DNA of 64,000 nt, taken from Moringa oleifera (taxonomy: Eukaryota > Streptophyta > Magnoliopsida > Brassicales > Moringaceae). The first letter of the stretch is position 1, and every line of letters starts with the position of its first letter. Location of the stretch: contig JAJFZO010000034.1 of assembly GCA_021397835.1 (NCBI GenBank), forward strand, positions 8,633,501 through 8,697,500, given 5' to 3'. The position numbers and the translations under genes were made by a program. Positions 13,301 through 27,059 of this stretch are shown piece after piece. Below the pieces are notes generated by a model. The model saw only the letters and a program-made list of their open reading frames with translations. It had not been told where the DNA came from and did not search any database.

Positions 13301-16300
13301 GCACCGAATGAGCCTATGATGACTTAGTGCTAGTCACTAAAGTTGGGAGAGCCTAACGACTACTACTAGGCAATTATTAACGCTGATAAATACCAGTACT
13401 AACATTAGGGAGTTTAAAAATGAGCTAGCGACTCTCTCTGACCCTAGCAAACATCAACACTAGGTTGCCCCAGTGATACCCTAATATCAAGCTCTAACTC
13501 CGTTAAATGCGAGGGCAAGCACTAAAGGAGGCAATCGACGGCTTAATTTAGTAGTTGGCTTTAAGATAGCCCAACGATTACTGCAAATAAATCGGTCATG
13601 CTGGCAGATTTTGAGGAACCTAATTGCTACCCTGCTATTGATGTGAGGCTGTTATTGGTGTTGACAAACATCAGCGTCAGCACGAGGGAGCCTAGCGATG
13701 GCGTCATGAAAGTCGATGGCATTGGGAAAGCCTAATGACTGTAAGTAGTCATTGACGCTAATAGATGCTAGGGTCAGAACTAGAAAAGCGCAATGATGAC
13801 CCAATGGTAGTCACTGGTTCTGGTACATATCTTTGTTTTGTTCTTCAGCGATGGCCAAGTGGCAGTGGTTGACATCAATAGATATGAGGGCAAGCACTAA
13901 AGGAGCCCAACAACGACTAAGCAACAGTAGTTGGTGTTCAAGAAGCCCAATGATAGTTATGGCAAAGTCATTAGTACTTGCAGTTGCTAGTGCCAACATT
14001 AGAGGAACTCAAAGACTACCTAGCTACTTCAGTAATGCAGTTTCTAGTGTTAATAGACAGAATTGCTAGCATCGAAGTAGTCGAGTGATGACCTTATGAT
14101 AGCCTCTACTGTTAAAAAAGCCCAATGACTACAGTTAGGCAGTCTCTGGCGCTTGTGAAGGCCTATACTAGCACTACGGGAGCTTAGTAATGACCGAGCG
14201 ATAATAGCTAGCACTGGTACACATATGCCCTAGGTTTTACTAGCGACGGCCTAACGGCTACTGCTGGTGCAAGTAAACGCGTGGGCAAGCACTAAAGGAA
14301 CTTAATAATGGTGTAGCAATAATAGTTAGCACAAAGAGAGCCCAACGACATTCACGCCATGTTTTGGGAACCTACCAACTACTTAGCTATGATAGCGGGG
14401 TAATTGGTGTTGTTGGCAATCACCAATACCAATACGATGGGAACCTATCAACTACCTAGTTATGCTTGCGGCGTAGTTGCTAGTGTTAGTAGACATCATT
14501 TTTAGCTCCAACGGAGCCCAGTTATGGCCCAACAACAATAACTAGCGTAGGTAAAGGCAAGGGCAAGCACTAAGGGAGCTCAAAGAGACACACTAGGAGT
14601 AGTTTACGTAAAGAGAATGCAATGACTATTATAGGGCAGTCGCTTGTGCTAGCAGACACTACCACCATCTTTGGGGGAACCCAATGATGGCCTTACTACA
14701 GCTGCTAATGTTGGTAAATGCAATTATAAACATGAGGGAACCCAAGAACTGCCCAACTATTGTTGTATGGCAATTGGTATTGGTAGCCCTGATCGCCAAT
14801 AAAGGGTAAGCCTTGCGATAATCCCATGATAGTCTCTGGCATTAAGAAAGACTAACGATTACTCTTGGGTATTCATAGGCATTGGTAGAGGCCAATGCTA
14901 TCACTAAGAGAGCTCAATGGTGATCTAATGACAATTGCTGGCATTGGCAGACATCTACGCTAGGTTCTTCTAGCGATGGCCATGCAGCGATTGTTGGCGC
15001 AGGTAGATGCAAGGCAAAAGTGTTAGAGGGATCCAACGACTACCTAGTAGTAAAAATTGGCATTAGGAGAACCTAATGATGACTACAAAGAAGTCGTTAG
15101 TGTTGACAGATTGTCGCGCCAGCTTTAAAGGAAGCCTACGACAACCTGGGTACTACTTTGAGGCAGTTACTAATGTTGGTAGATGCCGATACTAGCACTA
15201 GGAAAACCTAGGCACTGCCCAGCTATTGTTATGAGGCAGTTGGTGGTGTCAATAGAAGCTCATTCTAATGTCATAAGAGTCCTATAACAACCTATGACTA
15301 TCATTGGTGTTGGGAAAACCTAACAAGTACTGCTGCGTATTCGCTGACACTAGTAGACGTCTGTGTTAGGTTGCCCTTGTGATGTCTCGATGGTAGTAGC
15401 TGGCACAGATAAACACGAAGGCAAGCACTAAAGGAGCCCAACATCGGCCTAGCAATAGTGGTTGGCATTTGGAGTGCCTAAAGACTTTTGCAGAGAATTA
15501 CCTAGTGCAAGTACATCTTTGCGTAGCTTTGAAATAGCCTAACGACTGCCTAGTTACTTTTATGGTGTAGTTGCTGGTGTTGGTAGATGCTAGAGCCAGC
15601 AGTGTAAGAGTCTAACAACGATCCCATGGTAGTCGCTGGCATTGGGAATGCCCAACAACTACTATAGGGCAGTCGTTAATGATGGTAGACCTTAGCGCAA
15701 GCACTAAAGAAGCTCAATGATGGCTTAGGTGTAGTAGTTAGCATTGGGAGAGCCCAACGATTATTGTGCGGCAGTCACTCGTGCTAACAGATGCTTATAC
15801 TAACGTTAAAGGAATCCAAGGACTACTTAGCTACTAGTATGGGGTAGTTATCGATGTTGCCAAATGCTTATGCCAGCATTAGGAAAACCTAAGGATAGTT
15901 CAACTATAGCAGTGAGGTAGTTGTTAGTATTAATAGACGCTTTTGATACCATCAGAGTAGCCTTACGATGACCCCATGATGATCACTAGTGTTTGAAGTG
16001 CCTAATTATGGCAGTTATGCTATCCCTGACATTGGTGATGCATACACCATCACTAGGGAAGCTCAACGATGACATAACAATAGTCACTAGCGCTAGTAGG
16101 CACCCATGCTGGGATCACTTTATGATGGCGTAACAGTAGTCGTTGGCATAGGTAAACAAGATGCTAAGCATAAGAGGAGCCTAAAGACAGTAGTGTAAAA
16201 GTCACTAATGCTGGCGGACATCACATTAGCTTTGGTGAAACTAAAAGACTTCCCTGCTACTTTTGCAGTGCAGTTGGTGGACTCGGTAGATGCTAATGCA

Positions 16301-19300
16301 AACACCAAGGAAGCCTTACGATAACTCCATCATTGACCTTATTATTGGGAAAGCCTAATGAGTGCTACAGTGTAGCCACTAATGCTAGTGGATGCCAGTG
16401 CCAGCATTATGAAAGCTCAGTGATGATATAATGATAGTTAGTGGCATAAGAAAATGTGTGGGCAAGCATTGGAAGAGAGAAATGATGCCTTAGCAATGGT
16501 AATAGGCATTGCAAGAGCCAATGGCTTTTACGAGAAAGTCATTGGTGCTAGTAGACACTCGCGCCAACTTTAAGGTGATCCAACAACTTTTGAGCTACTA
16601 ATGCGGGACAATTACCTGTGTTGACAAACGCTTATGCCAACACTAAGGGAATGCAAGGACTGCCCCGTATTGCTACGGGGCAATTTCTAGTGCCGATGGA
16701 CACTGGCATAAGGGGACCCCAACATTGACCTAATGACAGTCACAAGCGTTACGAGAGTCCAATGACTCCTGTTAGGCAATTGTTGACAATAACAAACATC
16801 TTAACTAGGTTTCCCCAATGACAGCTCAATGGCAATCGTTGGCACAAGTAGACACGAAGAAGCACTAGAGGAGCCCAAAAATGACCTAGCAAGAGTTGTT
16901 GGTGTTTAAAAAGCTTAAAGATTACTGCGAGGAAGTTACTAATGTTGGTAGATGCTCCCGCTAGCTTTGGAAAACCTAACAATTGCCTAACTACTTTTAT
17001 GGTGTAATTACTAGTGCTAGTGAACACTAGTACTTGCACCGAGGTAGTCCAATGATAACCCCACGATAGTCACTCATATTGAGAGAGCTCAATGACTGAT
17101 GTTGATGCTAGTAGATGCTAGTACCAACATTAGGGAAGCTCAACAATGACTTAACGGTAGTCATTGGCATTGCCAGAAATTTGTTCTAGCTTCGCCTAAC
17201 GATGGTCCAACAGTAGTCATTGGTATAGGTAGATGAAAGAGCAAGCACTAAACAAGTCTAATGATTGATTGAAAGTAGTTATTAGTGTTAGGAGAGCCCA
17301 ACGATTAGTGTAGGGAAGTCGTTGTTGCTAGCAGATGCTTGCGTGAGCTCATGGGGAACTAAACAACTACCTTGCTACTGTTATGGGGCAGTTACTAGAG
17401 TTGGCAGATACTAATGCCAGCATGAGGGGAACCTAGAGACTGTTTTATTATTATTATGGGGCAATAGTTAGTGTTGGTAGACACTAGTGCTAGCAAAGAG
17501 GTAGCCTAACGACGGCCTTATGAAAGTAGTTGGCATCGGGAAAGATCAACGACTGTAGTTAAGCAGTCACTAACACTTGTAGATGCCAACACCATAATTA
17601 AGGGAACTCAACAATGAGCCAATGACAATTGCTGGTGCTGGCAAACATTTATGTTGGGTTCCCTTGCCTATGGCTTAATGCCAGTGGTAGTTGGGGTAGG
17701 AAGAGCCAAACGATTGCTACAAGGAAGTCACTTGTATTGGTAGATGCTTGTGTCAGTAATTGTGGAACCCAATGACAGCGCAACTATTATTGCGAGGTAA
17801 TTGCTAGTGTAAACAAATAGATGTACCAATAATAAGGGATCCTAAGGATAACCTAGGTATTACAGCAGGGCAATTGCTAGTGTCGATAGACACTATGCTA
17901 GTAGACGCTGGTGCTAGTACCAAGGGAGTCTAGTGATGACCTTATGATAGTCGTTAACGTTGGGAGGGTCTAACGACCATGGCTGAGTAGTCGCTAATGT
18001 TAGTAGAGGCGAGCATAACACTAGGGGTGCTTAGCAGTGACCTAACGGTAATGGTTGGTGTTGGCAGACATCTATGCTTGGTTCCTTCAGTGATGGCCCA
18101 TGGCTTTTGTTGGTGCATGTAGGCCCGAAGGCAAGCACTAAAGGAGCTCAATAATGGCATAACAGAAGTAGTTAGCACTAGGAGTGCCTAATAACTACTG
18201 CGGGGCTCTCATTAATGTTGGAGGACATTTATGACAACTTTAAGGGAACCATATGACTGCTTAACTACTGTTGTGAGGTAATTATTCTTATTAGCTTACG
18301 CGAATGCTAGCATAAGGGGTACCTAGAGACTGCTTAGCTATTATTGTGGGGTAGTTATTGCTGTTGGTAGACGTTAGTACTAGCATAAAGTGAGCCTAGC
18401 TATGACCTAATTATAGTTGCTAACATTAGAGAGACCAATGATTGTAGCTGGGTAGTCGTAGATGCTGGTAAATGCCAGCACTAGCACATGGGGAGCTTAA
18501 CGAAGACGTAGTGGCAGTTGTTGGTCTTGATAGATATCTAAGCTAAGTTCCCCAAATGATGGCCTATTGACAATCATTGACGCAGATAAACATGAGGGTA
18601 AGCACCAGAGGAGTCCATCGATAGCTTAATAGCAATAGTTGGCGTAAGGAGAACACAACGAATGCTGCGGGGAATTCCTTAGTGTTGGTAAACGCTAATG
18701 CTAGCTTTAAAGGAACTCAATGACTGCTCAGCTACTACTGCAAGGTAATTACCAATGTTGGTAGATGCCGACGCTCACACTAGGGGAGCCAAAGGATTGC
18801 CCAACTATTGCTGTAGGGCATTTATTGGTGTCGGTAGACGCTAGTACCAGCACTAGGGGAGTCCAGCGATGACCTTGTGACTGTCGTTGCATTAAGAGAG
18901 TTGAATTACTATGGCTGGGCAATCATCAGTACTTACAGACATTTACGCTACGTTCCGTTAGTGATGGCCCAACAGTAGTCGTTAACATAGGTGATGCTCA
19001 TGCCAGCTTTAGAGGAACCTCATGATTGCCTAGCTATAGTAGCGAGGCAATTATTGGTGTTGATAAACGCCAATGCCAACATGAGAGGAACCTAAAGACT
19101 ACCTAACTATTATTGCGAGGCAATTACTGGGGTCGATAAATACTTGTACTAGCACCAAGGAAGCCCCACAATGACCCGATGATATTCGTTGGCATTGTGA
19201 GAGCCCAATAAGCACTATTAGGCAATCGCTAACACTGGTAGATGCCAGCATTAGCATTAAGGGAGCTTAGTGAAACCCAGTAGAAGTTGCTAGCACTAGT

Positions 19301-22300
19301 TTATATTTATGCTACATTCCCCCAGCGATGTCCTAATCATAGTCATTGGCGTATGTAGACATGGGGTAAGCACTAAAAATCCTTAATGATGGCATAGTGC
19401 AGTTGTTAGTGTTGGGAGAGCCCAACGGTAATTGTTAGGAAGTCGCTGGTGCTGACAGACACTTGCGCCAGCTTTAGAGGAACTCAACAATTACCTAGCT
19501 AGTACTGCGAGGCAATTGGTGATGTTGGTCAATGTCAACGCTAGCCTTAGGGGAACTAAGAGACTTTTTACCTATCGTTGTGGGGTTATTACTTATCTCG
19601 ATAGATTCTAATGCCGGCAATAGGGGAGCCTAGCGATGATCCCACGACTACTGGCATTAGGAAAGCTTAGCGACTATTGCTGGGCAGTCAATGTCCCACG
19701 TACAGGCGAGCGCTAGAGGTGAGTACTAGAGGCGAGCGCCAGCATTTGAGGGGCTTAATATCGACCTAGTGATAGTTTTGGCATTAGCAGACATCTATGA
19801 TGGGTTCACCCAACAATGACCTAGTAGTTGTTGGTTTTGATAGATACGATGCAAAAGCAAAAAGGGGTGCAACGATAGCCTAGCAGCAATAGTCGGCATT
19901 GGAAGAGCCCAGCAACTATAGTTGGGTAGTCACTGATGCTGGTAGATGCTAGCACCAGCATTAAGGGAGCTCAGCGATAACCCAGTAACAGTTACTAGTG
20001 CTAGCAAACATTTGTGGTAGGTTCCCTATACGATGGCCTAATGGGAGTCGTTAGCGCAAGTAGACACAAAGGTAAGAACTAGAAGAGTCCAACAATGGCT
20101 AGTAGTAGTTGTTGTTAAAAAATTGCAAGTACTGGCAGAAATAGGGAAACCTAAGGACTACTAAGCTATTGTTATAAGGTAGTTATTTGTGTCAATGGTT
20201 GCTTGCATTGGGAGAGCCCAATGATGACCCAATGATAGTTGTCAATGTTGAGAGAGTCCAACAACTATTACTTGGCAATCATTGATGTTGGTAGATGCCA
20301 ACTCTAGCACTATAGGAGCTTAACGATAATCCAATGGCAATCATTGACCTTAAAAGATATCTGTGTAGGGTTGACCTAGTAATGGCCCAACGGTAGTCGA
20401 TCGCATAAATAGATGTGAGGGTAAGCATTAAAAGAGCCCAGCAACTATAGAGGGAAGTTATTGGTACTGGCGGATGCTCACGCCTGCTTTGTGGGAACAT
20501 GATGACTGCTCAGCTACTACTCCGGGGCAGTTACACATTTTGGCAGATGCTGACACTAACACTAGCGAAACCTAAGGACTGCCTACTTATTGCTGCGAGG
20601 TAGTTATTGGTGTTAGTAGACTCTTATGCCAACACCAGAGGAGCCCATCGACCACCTTATGATAGTTGCTTGCATTGGGAGAACCCAAAGCTTATTATTA
20701 GGTAGTCGTTGGCACTGATAGACACTAGCACCAGCAATAAAAGAGCTTAGCGATGACTCAACAACAGTCAATAATGCTGAGAAACATCTGCACTTGTTCC
20801 CTCAGAGATGGCAAGCACTATAGGAGCTCAACGATGGCCTAGTAGAATTTGTTAGTGCTGGGAAAGCCCAACAATTGTTGCAGGGAAGTCACTTGTGCTT
20901 GTGAACCCTTGCGTCAACCTTCATGGAACCCAACAACAGCCCAGCTACCTTTGTAAAGAACCTAAGGATTGCCAAGTTATTTCTATAAGGCAATTATTTG
21001 TGTTGATATATTATAACGCTAGCCTTGTAGGAGCCCACGATAGCCCCATGATAGTCACTGGCGTAGAGATAACCTAATGACTATAGTTAAGAAATCACTG
21101 GCCTTGGTAAACATCTACAGTGCATTATCGAGTGGTAGTTGCTAGCACTAGTGGACGTGAAGGACCACTAGAGGAACCCAATGACGACCTAGCGGCAGTA
21201 GTTGGCACTAAGAGTATGAAATAGCTACTATTAGAAAGTTATTAGTGTTGTCAAGCACTCATACCAGTTTCAAGGAAACCCAAAGATTACCCAACTTATG
21301 CTATAGGGTAGTTCTTGGTGTTTGCAGATGTTGTCACCAATACCAGAGGAACTAAGGGACTGCTTAGCTATTACTATAGGGCAGTTGGTGGTATTAGTAG
21401 ACACTAGTTCCTACACTAAGGGAGCCCAACGAGGATGTCATAATAGTCGCTAGTGTTGGGAAAGCCTAACGATTATAGTTAAATAGTCGTTAACACTGAA
21501 AGATCCCAGTGCCAACACTAGGGGAGCTCAACGACTACCTAACAACAATTGTTGGTACCGCTAGATATCTATGTTGGGTTCCCCGAGTGTTGGCCTAATA
21601 GGAGTCACAAGCGCAAGCAGATGCGAGGGTTAGAACTAGAAGAATCCACTGATAACCTAGCAGCAATAGTTGGCATTTAGAGAGCATAACACCAGCTTTG
21701 GGGGAACCCAATGACTGCCTTGCTATTGCTTCAGGGAAGTTAATAGTGTTAACAGATGCCAACGCCGGTAATGGAGGAACCCAGGGATTACCCAGCTATT
21801 GTCATGAGACAGTTGCTAGTGTTGGTAAATGTGGTGTCAGAATCGAGGGAGCCTAACGATGACCTTTTTATAGTCGTTGGCATTGGGAGAGCCCAATGAC
21901 TACTAAAGGGCACTCATTAGTGCTGGTAAAGGCCAATGCTAGCACTAAGGGAGCTCAATGATGACCTAGCAATAGTCACTGGAGTTGATAGGCATCTGTG
22001 CTAGGTTCCTGCAGTGGTGGCCAATGGTAATTTCTGGCATAAGTAAATGCGAGGGGAAGAACTAGAATAGGTTAATGATGGCCTAGTAGTGGTAGTTAAT
22101 GTTGGAAGAACCCAACAATTACTGTTGGGCAGTCACTGATTCTACTAAAAGTTCACGCTAACTTTAGGAAAACCCAACAACTATCCAGCTATTGTTGTAG
22201 TGTAGATAGACGTGAGCATCAAAATTAAGGGAACCTAAGCACTGCATAGCTATTCTTGTAGGGTAGTTATTGGCTTCGTAGATGCTAGTGTAGCACTAGG

Positions 22301-25300
22301 GGAGCTGATTGATGACCCTATGATAGTCGTTGACATTGGGAGAGCCCAACGACAGTAACCAGAGAGTCATTAACATTAGTAGAATATAGCGCAGCACTAG
22401 GGGTGCTCAGCAACTGCATAATAGTACAGGTAGACGCAATGGCTTGAACTAGGGGAGCTCAATGAATACTATAGGAAAGTTGCTGATGTTGGTAGATGCT
22501 CATACCAATTTTGGGATAACCAATGTCTGCCCAACTAATTCTATGAGGTAGTTATTGTTGTTAGTAAATGTCAACACCAACAGTAAAGAAACCAAAGGAC
22601 TACCCAGCTATTGTTGCACGGTAATTGCTAGTGTTGATATGCCAGTGCCAGCATTAGGAGATCCCAACGATGACTCTATGATAGTCATTGGCATCAGGAG
22701 AGAGTAACGACTGCTATTGGGAAGTCGCTAACATTGATGAAGGCCAGTGCCAGCACTAAGGGAGCTCGATGATGACTTATTGACGGTCATTGGTCCTAGC
22801 AGACAGCTATCCTAGGTTTTCCCAATAATAAACAAGAGGTAGTCGCTAACACATGTAGATCCAAGGGCAAGCACTAAAGGAGTCAATGGAGGCCTAACTG
22901 TAGTAGTACGAGTTGGGAGAGCCCATTGACATCTGTGACAAAGTTGTTGGTGCTAGCACACGCTTGTGCTAGCTTTAGAGGAGCCCACTACTGCCCAGTT
23001 ACTATTGTAGGGAAATTGCCAGTGTTAGCAATAACTGTAGGAGCTCAATGTTGGCCTAACACAAGTTATTAACATTGGGAAAGCCCAAAGACTACTGTAG
23101 GGAAGTCATTGGTGCTTGTAGATGCTCGCGCCAACTTACGTGGAACTCGATGAACCAGTTACCTCTGTGGGGAACGTAGGGATTACTCAACTATTATTGT
23201 AAGGCAATTTTTGGTGTCGATAAATGCTAGTGCTAATGTTAAGAGAGCCCAGCGATAACCCCATAATAATCATTAGCATTAGGAGGGCCCAGTGGCTATA
23301 GTTGGGCAATCGCTAGCCTTGGCTCACATTTATTATGAGCTCCTCGAATGGTAGTTACTAATGTAGGTTGATGCTAGGATAAGCACTAGAGGAGTCCAAT
23401 GACAGCCTAACAGTAGTAGTTAGCATTGAAAAAGCCTAATAACTTCTACGAGAAAGTTATTGGTATTAGCAAAAGCTCACACCAACTTTGCAAGAACCCA
23501 ACGACTACCTAGCCACTACTACAAGGTAGTTGCTAGTGTTGACAAACATTGGCACCAGCACTAGAGGAACCCAAGGACTATCCAGCTAATGCTATGAGGT
23601 AGTTGCTAGTATCGGTAAACATTACTGCCAACACTAAGGGAGCTCATTGACAAGACCATAATAATCACTAGCATTAGGAAAGCCCAATAAATACAACCAT
23701 TATTACCAGGGAAGCTTAGTGACAACCCAGCTGTAATCGTTGGGGATGTCGAACATCTGTGTTGGGTTTATTTACTGATGGCCCAACAATAGTCGCTGAT
23801 GTAGGTAGACATAAGGGTAAGCACTAGAGGAGCTTATGATGGCCTAGTAGTAATAGTCGACACTAACAGAGCAATAGTCGATAGACATTAGTGCTAGCAC
23901 CAAGGGAGCCCAGCGATGACCCTATGACTACTTCTGGTATTAGGAGAGCCTAACAATTACTGTTGGGCAGTCACTAGCATTGATGGAGGCTAGCACAAAC
24001 ATTAAGGGAGCTTAGCAATGACCTAGGGGCAATCGTTGGTGTTCACTGACATCTATGCTGGGTTCCCCTTACAATGGCCTGGCGGTAGTTACTAGAGTAG
24101 GAAGACATAAGGTGCAAGCATTAAATGAGCCCAATGACAGCCTAACAGCAGTGGTAGGCATTGGGAAAGCCCAACAACTTCTACATAAAAGCCACTAATA
24201 TTGGTAGACCATTACGCCAACTATAAGGGAACTTAACGATTGCCTTGCTACTACTGTGGGGAAACTTTCATTGTTGGTACATGTCGCATCAACACTAAGA
24301 GAACTTAGGCATTGGCTAGCTACTATTATAAGGTAGTTGCTAATGCTAGTAGATGTTAGTGCTAGCATTTAGGGAGCCCAATGATAACCCTATTACAATA
24401 GCTTGCACCCAACGACAACTCGATGACAATAGTGATGACTCAATGACAGTTGTTGGCACTGAAAAATATCTATATAGGGTTCCTCCCGTGATGGCTAAGT
24501 GATAGTCTCTTGTGCAGGTAGATGCAGGGGCAAGCATTGAAATAGCCTAATGACAGCTTAGTAGTAGTGGTTGGCATTGAGAGAGCCTAAAGATTGTTGT
24601 GGGAAAGTTGTTGGTGCTGGCATACACTCACACCAACTTTGAGATAACCAACGACTCTTTAACTACTACTACAGGGCAATTGTTAGAATTGGCAAACAAC
24701 GAGAGGAGCACAAGGAGAACAAAACGATTACCCAGTTATTGCTATGGGGTCGTTGTTGGTGTCTATAGATGCTAATGCTAACACTAACGAAGCCCAATGA
24801 TGACCCAGTGATAGTCATTAGCATTAGAAGAGCATAACGATGGCTACTAAGAAGTTGTTAGTGCTGGTAAAGGCCAGCACAAGCACTAGGGGAGCTTATC
24901 AGTAACCCAATGATAGTCATTGCCATAGGCAAGCATCTGCACTAGGTTCCCCTATCAATTGCCTAACAGTAGTCGCTAGCACACGTAGATGAAATGGCAA
25001 GCACTAAAAGATGCTAATGATGGCCTAACAGCGGTGGTTGGCATTGGGAATGCCCAATGAGTGTTGTGAGAAAGTCACTGGTGCTTGCAAACTCTCGCAC
25101 TAGCTTTTGAGGAACTAATGACTACCCAAGTTTAAGGGAGCCCAACGATGACCCCATGATAGTCGTTTATATTGGAAAAGCCGAATAACGGTTACTAGGA
25201 AGTCGCTAGCATTAGTAGAGGCCAGCATTAGCCCTAGTGGAGCTCAGCGATAACCTAGAGATAGTTACTAGCATTGGCAAACATCTATGCTAGGTTCCAC

Positions 25301-26850
25301 CAATGGCAATCACTAGCTCAAGTAAATGCAAGGGCAAACACTAGAGGAGCATAACGACGGCCTGACAACAGTAGTTGATGTGTTGACAGACGCTTATGCT
25401 AGCTTTAAAGGAACCCAATGACTATGCAGCTACTGCAAAAAGGTAATTTTTTGCATTGGTAGACGTTAGCGCCAGCATTAGGGGTACCTAGGGACTGCCA
25501 AGTTATTTTTATAGCGCAATTGCTCGTGTTGGTAGATGCTAGTGCTTGTAATCAGTGAACCTAATGACCACCCTATGACGTCGACATTGTGTTACATTAG
25601 TGATGGCCAAGCAGTACTCATTGGCGTAAAAAGAGGCAAGCACTAGAGAAGCCCAAACAATGGCTAGCAGTAGTAATTGGCATTGGAAGAGCCTAATGAC
25701 TACTGTAGGGAAGTCGTTGGCACTGGTAAATGCTCGTGTTAACTTTGGAGTAGCCCAATGTCTGCTCAGCTATTATTATGTGATAGTTACTACTCTTGCC
25801 AGATGCGAATGCCAACACTAGAGGAACCTAGGGATTACTCAAGTATTATTGCATGGCAACTGTTGGTATCAGTAAACATGAGTACAAACACTAAGGGAGC
25901 TTAGTGACCACCCCATGATAGTCGTTAGTATTGGAAGAGCCCAATGATGGTGGTTAGGTAATTGCTGGCACTTGGAGAGGACTAGCAAGCACTAGAGGAG
26001 CTCAACGATGACTCAGCAGTAGAAATTAGCATTGGCAGACATCTCCGCTGGGTTGCCTCAATAATGGCTCAACGAAAAATAATAGTGCAAGTAAACACAA
26101 GAGCAAGCATGAAAGAAGGCCAACAATAGCCAAGCAGCAATAGTTAGTGCTTGGAAAGACCAACAACTACTGCAAAGTAATCGTTTGTGCTGGTAGACGA
26201 TGGTGCTAGTTTTGAAAGAACCCAATAATTGCCTAGCTAGTGCTATGGGCCATTGCTAGTGCTGGCAAATGCTAACGCCAACACTTAGGGAACATCAAGG
26301 GCTACCCAGCAATTACTATAGGGTAGTTGTTGGTGTTGGTAAAAGTTAGGGCTAGCATTAAAGAAGAGTAATGATGACCCTATGACAGTCATTGGTGTTG
26401 AGAAAGCCTAATGATTATTGTTGGGCAGTTGTTGATGATGGTAGATGCCAACACTAGTATTAGGGTAGCTTAGCGACAACCCAATGATAGTCATTAAGGT
26501 TGGCAAACATCTATGGTGGGTTCCTCCAGTGATGGCCTAATCGTGGTAGTTGGTCTTAGGAGAGCCCAACGAGTATCGTGAGGAAGCCATTCATTCTAGC
26601 ACACATTCATGCCAGCTTTAGGGGAACCCAAAGGCTACCCAGCTATTATTAAGGGGCAGTTACTAGTGTTGGCAGGCACCAGCAATAGCAACAGGGGAAC
26701 ATTAAGGACTGCTAAGCAATTACTACAGGATAGATACTAGTGTTGATGGACATTAACGCCAACAATCAAGGAGCTCAGCAACGACCTAATGACAATCGCT
26801 GGTGTTAGAAGAGCCCAATGATAGCTTATAGGCAATCACTAGCGTTAAAG
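1366..26850. repeat. Satellite B, decayed ~470-bp complex tandem repeat
   Basis: About 25.5 kb of one diverged tandem repeat, all in one orientation. The landmark resembling 'catctgcgctgggttcccccagtgatggcc' recurs about 60 times, for example near 2046, 5376, 5826, 6277, 6646, 7012, 12989, 13448, 17647, 18072, 18535, 18942, 19306 and 19792. Spacings are mostly 350-490 bp, and the fullest repeats are about 470 bp. Each repeat is made of related 60-75-bp sub-repeats following the pattern 'cccaacgactac...gcagttgctggtgttggtagatgctagtgccagcactagggga', so it looks like a higher-order repeat grown from one short monomer. Missing sub-repeats explain the shorter spacings. Copies swap 'acg' and 'atg' at the same sites, as expected when methylated CpG decays. 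No gene is seen here; the short ORFs on both strands are readings of the repeat. Confidence 0.85.
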
Positions 26851-26867
26851 TTCAAAATAGCACTAGG

Positions 26868-27019
26868 GTTACAGCTGCCATCTTTGATGAGTCATGCAAG
26901 CTTACAGCTTTCCACGATGGTGGGCATGCCCTTGTAGCCATCATACTAATGGGGCCTTTTTTGTTCATAAGGCAATCATAGTTCTTCGAGGGATGTTTTT
27001 TAGCATGGTACTCAAATGA
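26868..27019 (+). pseudogene. FtsH (M41) protease gene fragment, FTSH4-like
   Basis: The translation contains KLTAFHDGGHALVAI. This is the zinc-binding segment of the FtsH peptidase domain, where the family usually reads HEGGH (here HDGGH, bases 26913-26927). A one-base deletion near 26943 moves the rest into the next frame, which continues NGAFFVHKAIIVLRGM and stops at 27017-27019, again as in FtsH. FtsH proteins are membrane-bound ATP-dependent zinc proteases; the wording here is closest to the plant mitochondrial/plastid i-AAA type (FTSH4/FTSH11), by memory of the family. Only about 50 of some 700 residues are present, with no ATPase domain and no downstream helix. It is therefore a captured or relic exon piece. 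It begins about 18 bp after the last recognisable satellite B sequence. Recognition of FtsH is firm; the subtype is less sure. Confidence 0.8.
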
Positions 27020-27059
27020 AGGCCCTCTACTTGCACAAGTCAACTCTCAATAATAACAG

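Noticed and set aside
4999..24537. Many short - strand open frames in satellite B with similar peptides
   Set aside because: They recur in step with the repeat, differ in frame and length between copies and show no domain; they are readings of the satellite.
1..26850. CRISPR array
   Set aside because: Repeats are long, diverged and contiguous with no spacer pattern, and the surrounding genes are plant transposons.
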